DNA of 64,000 nucleotides from JAWKXU01 sp964468045. GTDB lineage: Bacteria > Pseudomonadota > Alphaproteobacteria > Sphingomonadales > Sphingomonadaceae. Of the stretch, positions 26,131-34,024 are shown in pieces. The notes beneath the pieces are model-generated. The model was not told the origin of the DNA and did no database searches. It saw only the letters and a program-made list of their open reading frames with translations. The position numbers and the translations under genes were made by a program. The stretch's first letter is position 1. Each line of letters opens with the position of its first letter. The DNA is taken from positions 124,001 to 188,000 of the forward strand of contig CAYXTO010000001.1 in the NCBI GenBank assembly GCA_964468045.1. The letters are read 5' to 3'.

Positions 26131-26212
26131 CGTCATGCCAGCGCAGGCTGGGATCGTTGTGGGTAGCGCGGCACATTGCCGAAGGAGATGCCAGCCTGCG
26201 CTGGCATGACGG
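26131..26212. repeat. Composite palindromic repeat (copy 2)
   Basis: A palindrome CGTCATGCCAGC-GCAG-GCTGGGATCG is joined to a second one, ATGCCAGC-CTGC-GCTGGCAT, by the linker GTTGTGGGTAGCGCGGCACA and TTGCCGAAGGAG. The same linker with few changes occurs at 25220-25258. Confidence 0.85.
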
Positions 26213-26323
26213 AGGGGGAGGTAACGAGGCAGGATGCGGCTTATCCGAAAACCCCTGTCCTACATGGGCATGTGTGCATACTGGATGTGATTCGCCTTTT
26301 GTTCTTGTGAGGAGCAGCGAATC

Positions 26324-27166
26324 ATGTCCGAGCATCACTCCATTCCCCGGCCTTCGCGCGGCTGGACGCCGCAGGCGATGGCGCGGTTTCTCGATCATCT
26401 CTCGGTCCGGGGCAATGTCCGGGCGGCCTGCGCGCGGGTCGGGCTTTCGGCCGAGGCGGCCTATCGGCTGCGGCGGCGCGATGCGCTGTTCGCGCGGGGC
26501 TGGGCGGCGGCGCTGGTGCTGGCGCGCGACACCAGCGAGCAGGTGCTGGCGAGCCGGGCGATCGACGGAGTGGAGCAGCCGGTGTTCCATCGCGGCGAGC
26601 AGGTCGGCACGCGGATCCAGTACGACACGCGGCTGCTGCTGGCGCATCTGGCGCGGCTCGACCGGCTGATGGAGGAGGACAGCCGGGCGCCGGAGGATGC
26701 AGGGCGGTTCGACGAGATCCTGGCGCTGATCGCGGGCGAGCGCTTTCCCGAGGAGCTGGCGGGGATGGACGAGGCCCTGCCGATGAAACGGGCCGAAGCG
26801 GCGGGCGAGGCGGTGGCCGATGCGCAGGATCGGCTGCTGCATGAGAAAGGGGAGCCGGAGCAGCAGGGAGAAGACTGGTCGGGGGACGAGGAGGCCCAAA
26901 CTGCGCGGGAGGATGCGCTGGTGGCGGCCGGAGAGGCGGCGCGGGCCGAGACGGAAGCGCAATGGGACGGCTGGTTCGCCCGGGCCTGCGCCACGGTGGA
27001 CGGGCTGGTCGATGCCACGCCGCCCCCCGCATCATCGGCGCCATCGTCCGTCGAACCGCCGTCCGTCCAACCTACACCAGACGCACCCAAGGCTAATCCA
27101 GCCGCCCCAGAATTCCACCCAGCAACGCCACCGGATCGACTTCCAGCGCTTTTGCGATCTCGATGA
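26324..27166 (+). CDS. HTH protein resembling phage terminase small subunits (280 aa)
   Basis: The N-terminal ~60 residues read like a terminase-small-subunit HTH: AMARFLDHLSVRGNVRAACA, then RVGLSAEAAYRLRRRDALFA, then RGWAAALVLARD. The middle is helical and charged. The last ~60 residues are Pro/Ser/Ala-rich and probably disordered. No large terminase, portal or other phage gene is nearby. Proteins of this shape are widespread as orphan genes in sphingomonads; the function is not known to me. GAGGAG lies eight bases before the ATG. Its 3' end overlaps the convergent XRE gene by 74 bp, within the low-complexity tail. Confidence 0.7.
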   Translation: MSEHHSIPRPSRGWTPQAMARFLDHLSVRGNVRAACARVGLSAEAAYRLRRRDALFARGWAAALVLARDTSEQVLASRAIDGVEQPVFHRGEQVGTRIQYDTRLLLAHLARLDRLMEEDSRAPEDAGRFDEILALIAGERFPEELAGMDEALPMKRAEAAGEAVADAQDRLLHEKGEPEQQGEDWSGDEEAQTAREDALVAAGEAARAETEAQWDGWFARACATVDGLVDATPPPASSAPSSVEPPSVQPTPDAPKANPAAPEFHPATPPDRLPALLRSR

Positions 27167-27335
27167 ATTCCACCACATCCACGCGGCGCTGCGAGCCTTC
27201 GACCAGGCTGACCCAGCTTTGATCCTTCCCGATGCGCGCAGCCAATTCCGCTTGCTTCAGCCCCGCCTGCAGGCGCGCTTCCTTGAGCGCTTCCACCACT
27301 ATGCGGTTATCTCCAGTGAAGATGGTTTTGGGCAT
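27093..27335 (-). CDS. Small XRE-family regulator
   Basis: The 80-residue protein is essentially one Cro/CI-type HTH domain (LKEARLQAGLKQAELAARIG then KDQSWVSLVEGSQRRVDVVE, about residues 17-56) followed by AKALEVDPVALLGG. It has no sensor domain. It starts 24 bp from a perfect 10-bp inverted repeat that lies between it and the divergent lipoprotein gene, a natural autoregulatory operator. Its 3' end overlaps the convergent 280-residue gene by 74 bp. No toxin or methylase partner is adjacent. Confidence 0.85.
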   Translation of the reverse strand: MPKTIFTGDNRIVVEALKEARLQAGLKQAELAARIGKDQSWVSLVEGSQRRVDVVEFIEIAKALEVDPVALLGGILGRLD

Positions 27336-27358
27336 CGACCGGATTGGTAAATGCCGTT

Positions 27359-27387
27359 ACTCCATATGCCGTTTTTCCATATGGAGT
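27359..27387. promoter_or_regulatory. Candidate XRE operator: ACTCCATATG-N9-CATATGGAGT
   Basis: Perfect 10-bp arms (27359-27368 and 27378-27387) surround a 9-bp spacer; each arm also contains the self-complementary CATATG. The right arm overlaps the GGAG ribosome site of the lipoprotein gene. It lies in the 57-bp gap between the divergent XRE and lipoprotein genes. Binding by the XRE protein is inferred. Confidence 0.55.
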
Positions 27388-27392
27388 CGGTC

Positions 27393-27881
27393 ATGCGTCT
27401 GGTATTGCTGGGGGTCCTGCTTTTGGCGGGGTGCGGGGACAGCCCGAAGGCGGAACAGCCGCCTGAACGCCAGGCGGTGGCGGCTCAGGAGCTGGAACTC
27501 TCGCACGCACAACCCTCTCAGGCGCGGGTCGGGCTCGCCGCTGTTCTGGAGGCGAGCAGGACGTGCCGGGGGTTCGCCAGCGCCATGATGCGATCCGCGA
27601 GTGAGGCGGTTCCCGATAGATCCGCCCTGCTCGAGATGGCGGAACGAGGGGTGGAGGCCTGCATTGCCGACAGGCTCGCCATCTTCAATCTCGGCCTGAA
27701 CGAGCCCGCCGAGACGACCTGCCTGAGAATCACAGGTTCCGGCATGGGGGCGATCGGCGCCATCCGGCGCTGGGTCGAATCCCCGGGCGCGAATGAAGAG
27801 AATACGGCCCAGCGTTCAGTCGCGTTGATCGGAGAGGCCGAGAAGGAGTGCGGAACCGCCTTGGCGCGGCAGGGCCGCTGA
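27393..27881 (+). CDS. Small lipoprotein of unknown function
   Basis: From the ATG at 27393 the 162-residue product begins MRLVLLGVLLLAGC, a short lipoprotein signal with the lipobox Cys at residue 14. The mature part is Ala/Glu-rich and helical and contains four further cysteines (ASRTCRGFAS, GVEACIADR, ETTCLRITG, EKECGTALA). I do not recognise a family. GGAG lies seven bases upstream, inside the candidate XRE operator, so repression by the divergent XRE protein is plausible. In-frame ATGs at 27351 and 27381 would add a hydrophilic leader and cover the operator. Confidence 0.7.
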   Translation: MRLVLLGVLLLAGCGDSPKAEQPPERQAVAAQELELSHAQPSQARVGLAAVLEASRTCRGFASAMMRSASEAVPDRSALLEMAERGVEACIADRLAIFNLGLNEPAETTCLRITGSGMGAIGAIRRWVESPGANEENTAQRSVALIGEAEKECGTALARQGR

Positions 27882-27890
27882 CATCGCCTA

Positions 27891-27960
27891 GCCGTCATCC
27901 CCGTGCAAACGGGGATCCATACGGAGGAAGGCTGGGTTCCCGCTTTCGCGGGAATGACGA
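27891..27960. repeat. REP-like palindrome pair (copy 3 region)
   Basis: CGTCATCCCCGTGCAAACGGGGAT (27893-27916) has the CCCCGT/ACGGGG stem. TTCCCGC-TTTC-GCGGGAATGACGA (27937-27960) follows. They lie between the convergent lipoprotein and SixA-like genes and match units at 25108, 25347 and 49041. Confidence 0.85.
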
Positions 27961-27987
27961 AGGTGGGGGCTGAGAAGGAAGATCGCT

Positions 27988-28027
27988 GATAATTGCCGGC
28001 TACGCGTAGCCTGCGCGCGAGATTATC
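27988..28027. repeat. Nested palindrome between convergent genes
   Basis: A perfect 14-bp palindrome GGCTACGCGTAGCC (27998-28011) is framed by outer arms GATAAT (27988-27993) and ATTATC (28022-28027). There is no T-run, so it is not an obvious intrinsic terminator. Confidence 0.75.
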
Positions 28028-28132
28028 GGGCCGGGTGAGGGCAGCCATTTTTCCGATCCCGCAACCCTGTCAACAGTGTCAACCTGGGCGTGGGCGCGCC
28101 CTTTCGGATTCCGGGCTTTTACGCTGATGGTC

Positions 28133-28702
28133 CTAGTAGTCGACCGTTTCCGGGCCGAGGCTGGCGTCCAGGTCGCGCGGCCGGGTGAGGTGCACCAGTT
28201 CGCCGCAATGCAGCTGCAACTTCGACCAGTCTTCGATATCCAGCCTGATCACGGCAAAGGCCGCCGTGGGAAACTTGCCGGCCACCTTGTCCAGCAGCGG
28301 GCAGGGGTGGTCTTCCCGGACCAGGTCGAACACCAGTTCCTGCAGCCCCGGATTATGGCCGCACAGCAGGATCGCCTCGCTGCCATCGCCCTTCTCGCGC
28401 AGGATGTCGGTCAGGGTTTCGGAGCTGGCGAGATAGACGCGCTCGTCCCATATGATGGGCGGGCACCGGCCGGCCGCCTCGATCGCGCTGTCGATCGTCT
28501 CGCGCACGCGGGTCGCGGGGCTGGCGATGACCTGCCCCCACGTCACCCCGTATTCGGCGATGTGCCGGCCCATCAGCGCCGCGCCCTTCCGCCCGCGGGC
28601 GTTGAGTGCGCGATCGAAATCACGGACGCCTATATCCTCCCAGGAGGATTTGGCATGACGGAACAGGCCCAGCAGTTTCACGCGACCAACACTATCCTTC
28701 AT
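28133..28702 (-). CDS. SixA-like histidine phosphatase
   Basis: The 189-residue protein has the phosphohistidine catalytic start LLGLFRHAKSSWED (RHAK in place of RHG, as in SixA) and the second catalytic histidine in LLCGHNPGLQELV. SixA-type enzymes dephosphorylate histidine phosphocarrier or histidine-kinase relay domains; the substrate here is unknown. The ATG at 28702 overlaps the end of the DinG-like helicase gene by 11 bp, so the two are coupled. An upstream in-frame start at 28750 would extend further into the helicase gene. Confidence 0.85.
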   Translation of the reverse strand: MKDSVGRVKLLGLFRHAKSSWEDIGVRDFDRALNARGRKGAALMGRHIAEYGVTWGQVIASPATRVRETIDSAIEAAGRCPPIIWDERVYLASSETLTDILREKGDGSEAILLCGHNPGLQELVFDLVREDHPCPLLDKVAGKFPTAAFAVIRLDIEDWSKLQLHCGELVHLTRPRDLDASLGPETVDY

Positions 28703-31364
28703 CCTGCCCGGCTGGCTCGTCCAGCCGCGGCTCGCCCGATAAGCAAACACTCGTGGCGACGCGTTGTAAAGCCTCCTCCAGTGTCAATCGCAAGACAGGA
28801 GTGCCCGGCGGAAAGGCGGACAGCAGCCGGCTGGGGAACGCGGCGGACAGGACGATGAAATGACCCCGGTCGTCCTTGCCCCGGATCAGGCGGCCGAACC
28901 CCTGCGCCAGCCGCGCGCGGATGATCCGGTCGTCATAGGCCGAGCCGCCGTTGGCGGCCCGGCGCGCGCGATGCAGGATGGAGGGCTTGGGCCATGGCAC
29001 CTGCTCCATCACCACGCAGCGAAGGGAGTGGCCGGGCACGTCGACCCCGTCGCGCAGCGCGTCGGTGCCCAGCAGCGAGGCGCGGGGATCGTCCCGGAAG
29101 ATGTCCACCAGCGTGCCGGTGTCGATCGGGTCGACATGCTGGGCATAGAGCGGCAGCCCGGCGCGGGCGAGGCGGTCCACGATCCGCCCATGCACCGCGC
29201 GCAGGCGCCGGATCGCGGTGAACAGGCCGAGCACGCCGCCCTGCGCACTTTCGATCAGCCGCGCATAGGCGCCCGCCAGCGCGGGAATGTCGCCCCGCTT
29301 CACATCGGTGACGATCAGCACCTCGGCCTGACTGGCGTAATCGAACGGGCTGTCCGCACTGGCGAGCAGCGGCGCCGTTTCGAGATGCGCGGCACCGCTG
29401 CGGGCGATGGCGGTTTGCCAGTCTTCCCCCACCGGGCCGCGTTCGCACAGCGTGGCGCTGGTCAGCATCACGCCATGGGCCGGTTCCAGCACCACCTTCG
29501 CCAGCGGCTGCGTCGGGTCGAGCCAGCGCCGCTGGATGCCCACGTCGAATTCGCGCGCGTCGGAGCGGTCGACCGCCAGCCAGTCGACGAAACGGGATTC
29601 CACCAGTTCCCCTTCGCCGGACGCTCCGCCGATCTTCTCGAGCAGCGCTTCCCAGGCGGACAGCGTGTCGATCCGCCAGGCAAGCGAATGCCGCGCCCCC
29701 TCGATGCGCGCGCGGCCCCCAAAGTTACTATCGGGGCCGTCCAGCCAGTCCGGCGGGTCCTCCAGCAGCGCGTCCAGCCGCACGCCGAGCCGGATCAGCG
29801 GATGGCGCAAGGCGGCGAGCGCAAGCTGCGCCTGCCCGGCCAGCTCCATGAAATTGCCGTCGAGCTGGGCCGCCTCGGTCTCGATCCCGTAGCCTGCCTC
29901 CTGTCCGCCGCTTTCATCGCGCGCATAGGCGATGGCCCTTACCGCGCCGAGCAAGGCCTCGACGGGGCCGGAGGGGGCGCCGTCGTGCAGGCGTTGCAGC
30001 CACCCATCCGAGGGCAGGGCCTGCGCGGCTTCGAGCGCGGCGGCGATCGCCCGCTCGCCCGCCTCGTCATAGCTGGCGACATCGGCCAGCCGGGCCGAGA
30101 GGCCCCGCCGCCTGCCGCGCGTGCCGCGTTCGGGGCCGACCACCCAGCGGCGCAATTCGATCGTCTCGGCCCCGGTCAGCGCGGCGGCGAAGGTCGAATC
30201 CGCCGCGTCGAACAGATGATGGCCTTCGTCGAAGATGATGCGGGTGGGGCGCTGCGCCTGGTCCCGTCCGCGCGCGGCGTTGATCATCACCAGCGCATGG
30301 TTGGCGATCACCAGATCGGCCTGAGCGCTGGCGCGCGTCGCCCGTTCGATGAAGCATTTCCGGTAATGCGGGCAGCCCGCATAGACGCATTCGCCGCGCT
30401 GGTCGGTGAGCGAGCGGACGGCGCGATTGCGGAACAGCGTGCCCAGCCAGCCCGGCAGATCGCCGCCGATCATGTCGCCGTCCCGGGTATAGGCGGCCCA
30501 GCGCGCGACGAGCTGAGCGAGGATCGCGGCCCTGCCGCCGAAGCCGCCCTGCAGCGCATCCTCCAGATTGAGCAGGCAGAGATAGTTCTCGCGCCCCTTG
30601 CGAACCACGACGCGCGCCGGCTCTCCTTTCCCTTCCGCTTCGGGAAAGGCGCGGCGGCTTTCGCGGCGCAGCTGGCGCTGCAGGTTCTTGGTATAGGTCG
30701 AGACCCACACCGTGCCCTGCGATCGCTCCGCCCAGAGCGAGGCCGGGGCGAGATAGCCCAGCGTCTTGCCGATGCCGGTCCCTGCCTGGGACAGAAGCAG
30801 GTTCGGGGCGTGGCGGCTCTGGCGCGGGCCGAAGATCCGGGCGGCGTTGCGCGCATAGTCGCGCTGGCCCTCGCGCCGTTCCGCACCGTCGCCGGTCAGG
30901 CGATCCAACCGCGCCTCGATCTCCTCGCCCTCCAGCGTGACCTGGGCGGGTTGCGGGCGTTCGGGCGCTTCCTCCCATTCCGGCAGGCGGGAGAACAGCC
31001 ATTTCTCGGCGCGGTCCGGGCGGTAAATGTGCGGTGCGAGAACCTGCGCCCAGGGCCAGCGCAGCTTGGCCAGCGATTGCAGCGCGCTCCAGGCGCCTTC
31101 CCGTTCCCCCCATCCCTCGCTTTCGCAGGTGGCGAGCAGCGCGCCGGCCGCCTCCTGCAAGAGCCGGGGTACGGCATCGTCCGCCTCGGCCTCGGGCAGC
31201 CCCAGCGCATGGGCCAGCCCCTTCGGCGTCGGCACCAGGAAGCGGGCGGGATGGATGAAGGCGAACAGCTCCAGCAGGTCGAGCCCGGAAAGGTCGGGAT
31301 AGCCCAGCCGCGCCGCCACCAGCGGGGCATTGAGGATCAATTGCGGCGTATCCGCCGCCGCCAT
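28692..31364 (-). CDS. DinG-like ATP-dependent DNA helicase with Fe-S cluster
   Basis: The 890-residue superfamily 2 (XPD/DinG-type) helicase has Walker A SQAGTGIGKTLGYLAPA and a DEGH box (IIFDEGHHLFDAADS). The 4Fe-4S cysteines sit in YLCLLNLED and ECVYAGCPHYRKCFIE (C-x4-C-x5-C as in DinG). A C-terminal helicase half carries GTDALRDGVDVPG. It probably unwinds R-loops, G-quadruplexes or damaged DNA. The ATG at 31364 is preferred over GTG 31472 because GGGAGAGG lies just upstream. A LexA-box-like site sits about 300 bp upstream (31662), fitting SOS control as known for E. coli dinG. It is coupled to the SixA-like gene. Confidence 0.9.
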   Translation of the reverse strand: MAAADTPQLILNAPLVAARLGYPDLSGLDLLELFAFIHPARFLVPTPKGLAHALGLPEAEADDAVPRLLQEAAGALLATCESEGWGEREGAWSALQSLAKLRWPWAQVLAPHIYRPDRAEKWLFSRLPEWEEAPERPQPAQVTLEGEEIEARLDRLTGDGAERREGQRDYARNAARIFGPRQSRHAPNLLLSQAGTGIGKTLGYLAPASLWAERSQGTVWVSTYTKNLQRQLRRESRRAFPEAEGKGEPARVVVRKGRENYLCLLNLEDALQGGFGGRAAILAQLVARWAAYTRDGDMIGGDLPGWLGTLFRNRAVRSLTDQRGECVYAGCPHYRKCFIERATRASAQADLVIANHALVMINAARGRDQAQRPTRIIFDEGHHLFDAADSTFAAALTGAETIELRRWVVGPERGTRGRRRGLSARLADVASYDEAGERAIAAALEAAQALPSDGWLQRLHDGAPSGPVEALLGAVRAIAYARDESGGQEAGYGIETEAAQLDGNFMELAGQAQLALAALRHPLIRLGVRLDALLEDPPDWLDGPDSNFGGRARIEGARHSLAWRIDTLSAWEALLEKIGGASGEGELVESRFVDWLAVDRSDAREFDVGIQRRWLDPTQPLAKVVLEPAHGVMLTSATLCERGPVGEDWQTAIARSGAAHLETAPLLASADSPFDYASQAEVLIVTDVKRGDIPALAGAYARLIESAQGGVLGLFTAIRRLRAVHGRIVDRLARAGLPLYAQHVDPIDTGTLVDIFRDDPRASLLGTDALRDGVDVPGHSLRCVVMEQVPWPKPSILHRARRAANGGSAYDDRIIRARLAQGFGRLIRGKDDRGHFIVLSAAFPSRLLSAFPPGTPVLRLTLEEALQRVATSVCLSGEPRLDEPAGQDEG

Positions 31365-31790
31365 GATCGCCTCTCCCTTGCCCACGGCGCGCGTTTCCCC
31401 CTCCGCCGGCCGGAGCCAGCATCCGCTGTGGTTCGCATGCAGCGCGGGAAGGGAAAGGCGGGGAATCTCCACTATGCGGCAGGTACGAATGTCAGGACCG
31501 GGCCCTTGCTGGGGCAGTGGCTGCCGCTGCCATCGCGGCTGGGGGCGGATGTGGGCAGATCGGCCTCGACCGCGAATGCGCGGCTAGAGCATCTTCCGAA
31601 ATGGGGCATGGTTCGATCTCCGGCGCTCCCATGGACGCATTCGCTCAGGATGCGCAACCTAGAACGAAAATGGAACATGGTGCAAGCCGGCGAGCCATGG
31701 GAAGCCCGGCTGTTCGATTTGCAGGCCCCAAGGCCGTTTTTGCGTTTCCGCGCTTGCGAAACGGGACGCAAGGCGCGATGGACCGCCACC
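31365..31790. other. Long divergent intergenic region between helicase and lysK
   Basis: About 426 bp lie between the chosen starts of the helicase and lysK. It contains the LexA-box candidate at 31662-31676. Reading frames on both strands across it are short or are extensions of neighbours. No RNA gene is recognisable. Confidence 0.7.
31662..31676. promoter_or_regulatory. Candidate LexA (SOS) box GAAC-N7-GAAC
   Basis: GAAC (31662-31665) and GAAC (31673-31676) are separated by GAAAATG; on the minus strand this reads GTTC-CATTTTC-GTTC, the alphaproteobacterial SOS box. On that strand CTTGCA and TTCTAG flank the box at promoter spacing (16 bp), so it would block transcription toward the DinG-like helicase. 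Confidence 0.6.
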
Positions 31791-33410
31791 ATGAGCGATG
31801 AATCCCTGATCGAAGCCGCGCGCGTATCCAAGGCCTGGCCGTTCGAGGAAGCGTGCAAGCTGCTGCAGCGCTATCCGGGGGGCAAGACGGCCGGGGACGG
31901 AAGCGCTGCGCCGGTGCTGTTCGAAACGGGGTATGGCCCTTCGGGCCTGCCGCATATCGGCACCTTCCAGGAAGTGCTGCGCACCACGCTGGTGCGCCGC
32001 GCCTATGAGGTGCTGAGCGGCGGCGCGCCGACCCGCCTTGTCGCGTTCAGCGACGATATGGATGGCTTGCGCAAGGTGCCGGACAATGTCCCGAACCAGG
32101 CGCTGCTGGCCGAAAATCTCGGCAAGCCGCTGACCCGCATTCCCGATCCGTTCGGCAAGTATGAGAGCTTCGCCCATCACAACAATGCGATGCTGTGCCA
32201 GTTTCTCGACCGCTTCGGCTTCGACTACGAATTCGTCTCGGCCAGCGACCGCTACAATTCCGGCGCGTTCGACGATGCGCTGCGCAATGTCCTGCGGCAT
32301 TACGGTGCGATCATGGACATCATGCTGCCCACCCTGCGGGAGGAGCGGCGCCAGACCTATTCGCCGGTGCTGCCGGTCTCACCGAGCAGCGGCGTCGTCC
32401 TGCAGGTGCCGGTGGAAGTGATTGACGCCGAGGCCGGCATCATCCGGTTCGAGGACGAAGGCCGGACGGTCGAGCAATCCGTCCTGGGCGGCCGGGCCAA
32501 GCTGCAATGGAAGGTGGACTGGGCCATGCGCTGGGTTGCGCTGGGGGTCGACTATGAAATGTGCGGCAAGGACCTGACCGACAGCGTCACCCAGTCGGGC
32601 AAGATCGCCAGGGTGCTGGGCGGACGCAAGCCGGAGGGGCTGATCTACGAGCTTTTCCTGGACGAGAAGGGAGAGAAGATCTCCAAGTCCAGGGGCAACG
32701 GGCTGACCATCGAGGAATGGCTGACCTATGGCACGGAGGAAAGCCTGGGCTTCTACCTCTATCGCGAGCCGAAGCGGGCCAAGCAGCTCCATGTCGGGGT
32801 GATCCCCCGGGCGGTCGACGAATATTGGCAGTTCCGCGCCAGGCTTCCCGAACAGCCGCTGGACCAGCAGCTCGGCAACCCGGTGTGGCATCTGCTGCGC
32901 GCCAATGGCGAGGGCGCAGGCGCACCGGGGGGCGAGGGCGATTCCCTGCCGGTGACCTATGGCCTGCTGCTCAACCTGGTGGGCGTGCTCGGCCCGCATG
33001 CGACCCATGCGCAGGTCTGGTCCTATCTCGGCAATTACATCCATGACGCCGATCCCGCGGATCATCCCGAGCTCAATGCGCTGATAGATCCGGCGCTGGC
33101 CTATAATCGGGATTTCGTGCTGCCGACGCTGAATCGTCGCGCTCCGACCTCGAACGAAGCCGCTGCCCTGCGCGCGCTGGATGGCGATCTGGCGGTCATG
33201 GCCGAGGACACCTCCGCCGAGGATATCCAGACCGCGGTGTACGAGATCGGCAAGCGCGAGGAGTTCGCCTTCGAATCCCTGCGGGACTGGTTCCGGGCAT
33301 TATATGAAACCCTGCTGGGTTCGGAGCAGGGGCCGCGCATGGGCAGCTTCATCGCGTTGTATGGGATTGCCAACACGCGCAAGCTGATCGAAGAGGCCTT
33401 GACGCGATAA
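31791..33410 (+). CDS. lysK: Class I lysyl-tRNA synthetase
   Basis: LysK charges tRNA-Lys with the class I fold, used by many archaea and by a subset of bacteria including alphaproteobacteria. The 539-residue protein has PHIGTF (HIGH box, about residues 54-59), LVAFSDDMDGLRKVP, the CGKDLTDS segment and KISKSRGNG (about 295-303). The start is the ATG at 31791. The reading frame stays open far upstream only because it is antisense to the helicase gene. DUF1003 follows after 22 bp. Confidence 0.96.
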   Translation: MSDESLIEAARVSKAWPFEEACKLLQRYPGGKTAGDGSAAPVLFETGYGPSGLPHIGTFQEVLRTTLVRRAYEVLSGGAPTRLVAFSDDMDGLRKVPDNVPNQALLAENLGKPLTRIPDPFGKYESFAHHNNAMLCQFLDRFGFDYEFVSASDRYNSGAFDDALRNVLRHYGAIMDIMLPTLREERRQTYSPVLPVSPSSGVVLQVPVEVIDAEAGIIRFEDEGRTVEQSVLGGRAKLQWKVDWAMRWVALGVDYEMCGKDLTDSVTQSGKIARVLGGRKPEGLIYELFLDEKGEKISKSRGNGLTIEEWLTYGTEESLGFYLYREPKRAKQLHVGVIPRAVDEYWQFRARLPEQPLDQQLGNPVWHLLRANGEGAGAPGGEGDSLPVTYGLLLNLVGVLGPHATHAQVWSYLGNYIHDADPADHPELNALIDPALAYNRDFVLPTLNRRAPTSNEAAALRALDGDLAVMAEDTSAEDIQTAVYEIGKREEFAFESLRDWFRALYETLLGSEQGPRMGSFIALYGIANTRKLIEEALTR

Positions 33411-33432
33411 CGATCCAGCCCGGAGGCATGGG

Positions 33433-33972
33433 ATGAAGCTCGATACCAGTCCCGAAGCGCTTGCCGAGGAAATTCTGGGGCGGCCTTTTTCCGAACTGGA
33501 CGAGGAAGAACGCTCGGTCCTGGTCCGGGTCTCGACCGAAGAGATCATCGGCCTCGACGCGGACGAGCGGGCGGCGGCCGAAACCACCATGGGTGACAGG
33601 CTGGCGGACCGGGTCGCCGCGGTCGGGGGAAGCTGGGGGTTTATCGTCAGCTTCACGCTGGTGCTGCTGGCCTGGATGCTGCTCAACAGCCGCGCCGTCG
33701 AACATCTGGGGCTCCCTTCCTTCGACGCGTTCCCCTACATCTTTCTCAATCTGATGCTGTCGATGCTGGCCGCGCTCCAGGCCCCAATCATCATGATGAG
33801 CCAGAACCGCCAGGCCAAGAAGGATCGGGTGGCCGCCCGCCACGATTACGAGGTGAATCTGCGGACCACCATCGAGCTTCTGCGGCTGCACCGCAAGATC
33901 GACAGGATTTCCGCAAAGCTCGGGCATGTGGATCTGGCTGCCGGGCATGCGCCCCGGCATCCGCAGGATTAG
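33433..33972 (+). CDS. DUF1003 membrane protein
   Basis: The 179-residue protein has a helical cytoplasmic N-terminus, two transmembrane segments (WGFIVSFTLVLLAWMLL and FPYIFLNLMLSMLAALQAPI, about residues 68-84 and 95-114) and the family-typical MMSQNRQAKKDRVAARHDYE followed by VNLRTTIELL. The DUF1003 function is not established. It follows lysK by 22 bp. Its stop codon lies inside a 15-bp tandem duplication. Confidence 0.9.
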   Translation: MKLDTSPEALAEEILGRPFSELDEEERSVLVRVSTEEIIGLDADERAAAETTMGDRLADRVAAVGGSWGFIVSFTLVLLAWMLLNSRAVEHLGLPSFDAFPYIFLNLMLSMLAALQAPIIMMSQNRQAKKDRVAARHDYEVNLRTTIELLRLHRKIDRISAKLGHVDLAAGHAPRHPQD

Positions 33973-33996
33973 GGCCAGGACGATTAGGGTCAGGAC
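33967..33996. repeat. 15-bp tandem repeat across the DUF1003 stop codon
   Basis: GATTAGGGCCAGGAC (33967-33981) is followed directly by GATTAGGGTCAGGAC (33982-33996), one mismatch. The TAG of the first copy (33970-33972) is the stop codon. Confidence 0.9.
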
Positions 33997-34024
33997 CTGT
34001 TGACGGCGTGAGCCGTGGTGGCGC

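Noticed and set aside
26324..27166. Prophage remnant suggested by the terminase-like HTH protein and the S24 and XRE regulators
   Set aside because: No integrase, structural, lysis or large terminase genes, no attachment-site repeats and no tRNA are present anywhere in the window.
27518..28048. Minus-strand frame antisense to the small lipoprotein
   Set aside because: Its start region encodes repeat peptides (VIPAKAGTQ) and the rest is antisense to a gene with a good lipoprotein signal.
28068..28083. Direct repeat TGTCAAC-N2-TGTCAAC
   Set aside because: It is short, lies downstream of both flanking genes and has no promoter next to it; probably chance.
28860..31790. An upstream extension of lysK of almost 1000 codons
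   Set aside because: It runs antisense to the DinG-like helicase. LysK family similarity begins at the ATG at 31791.
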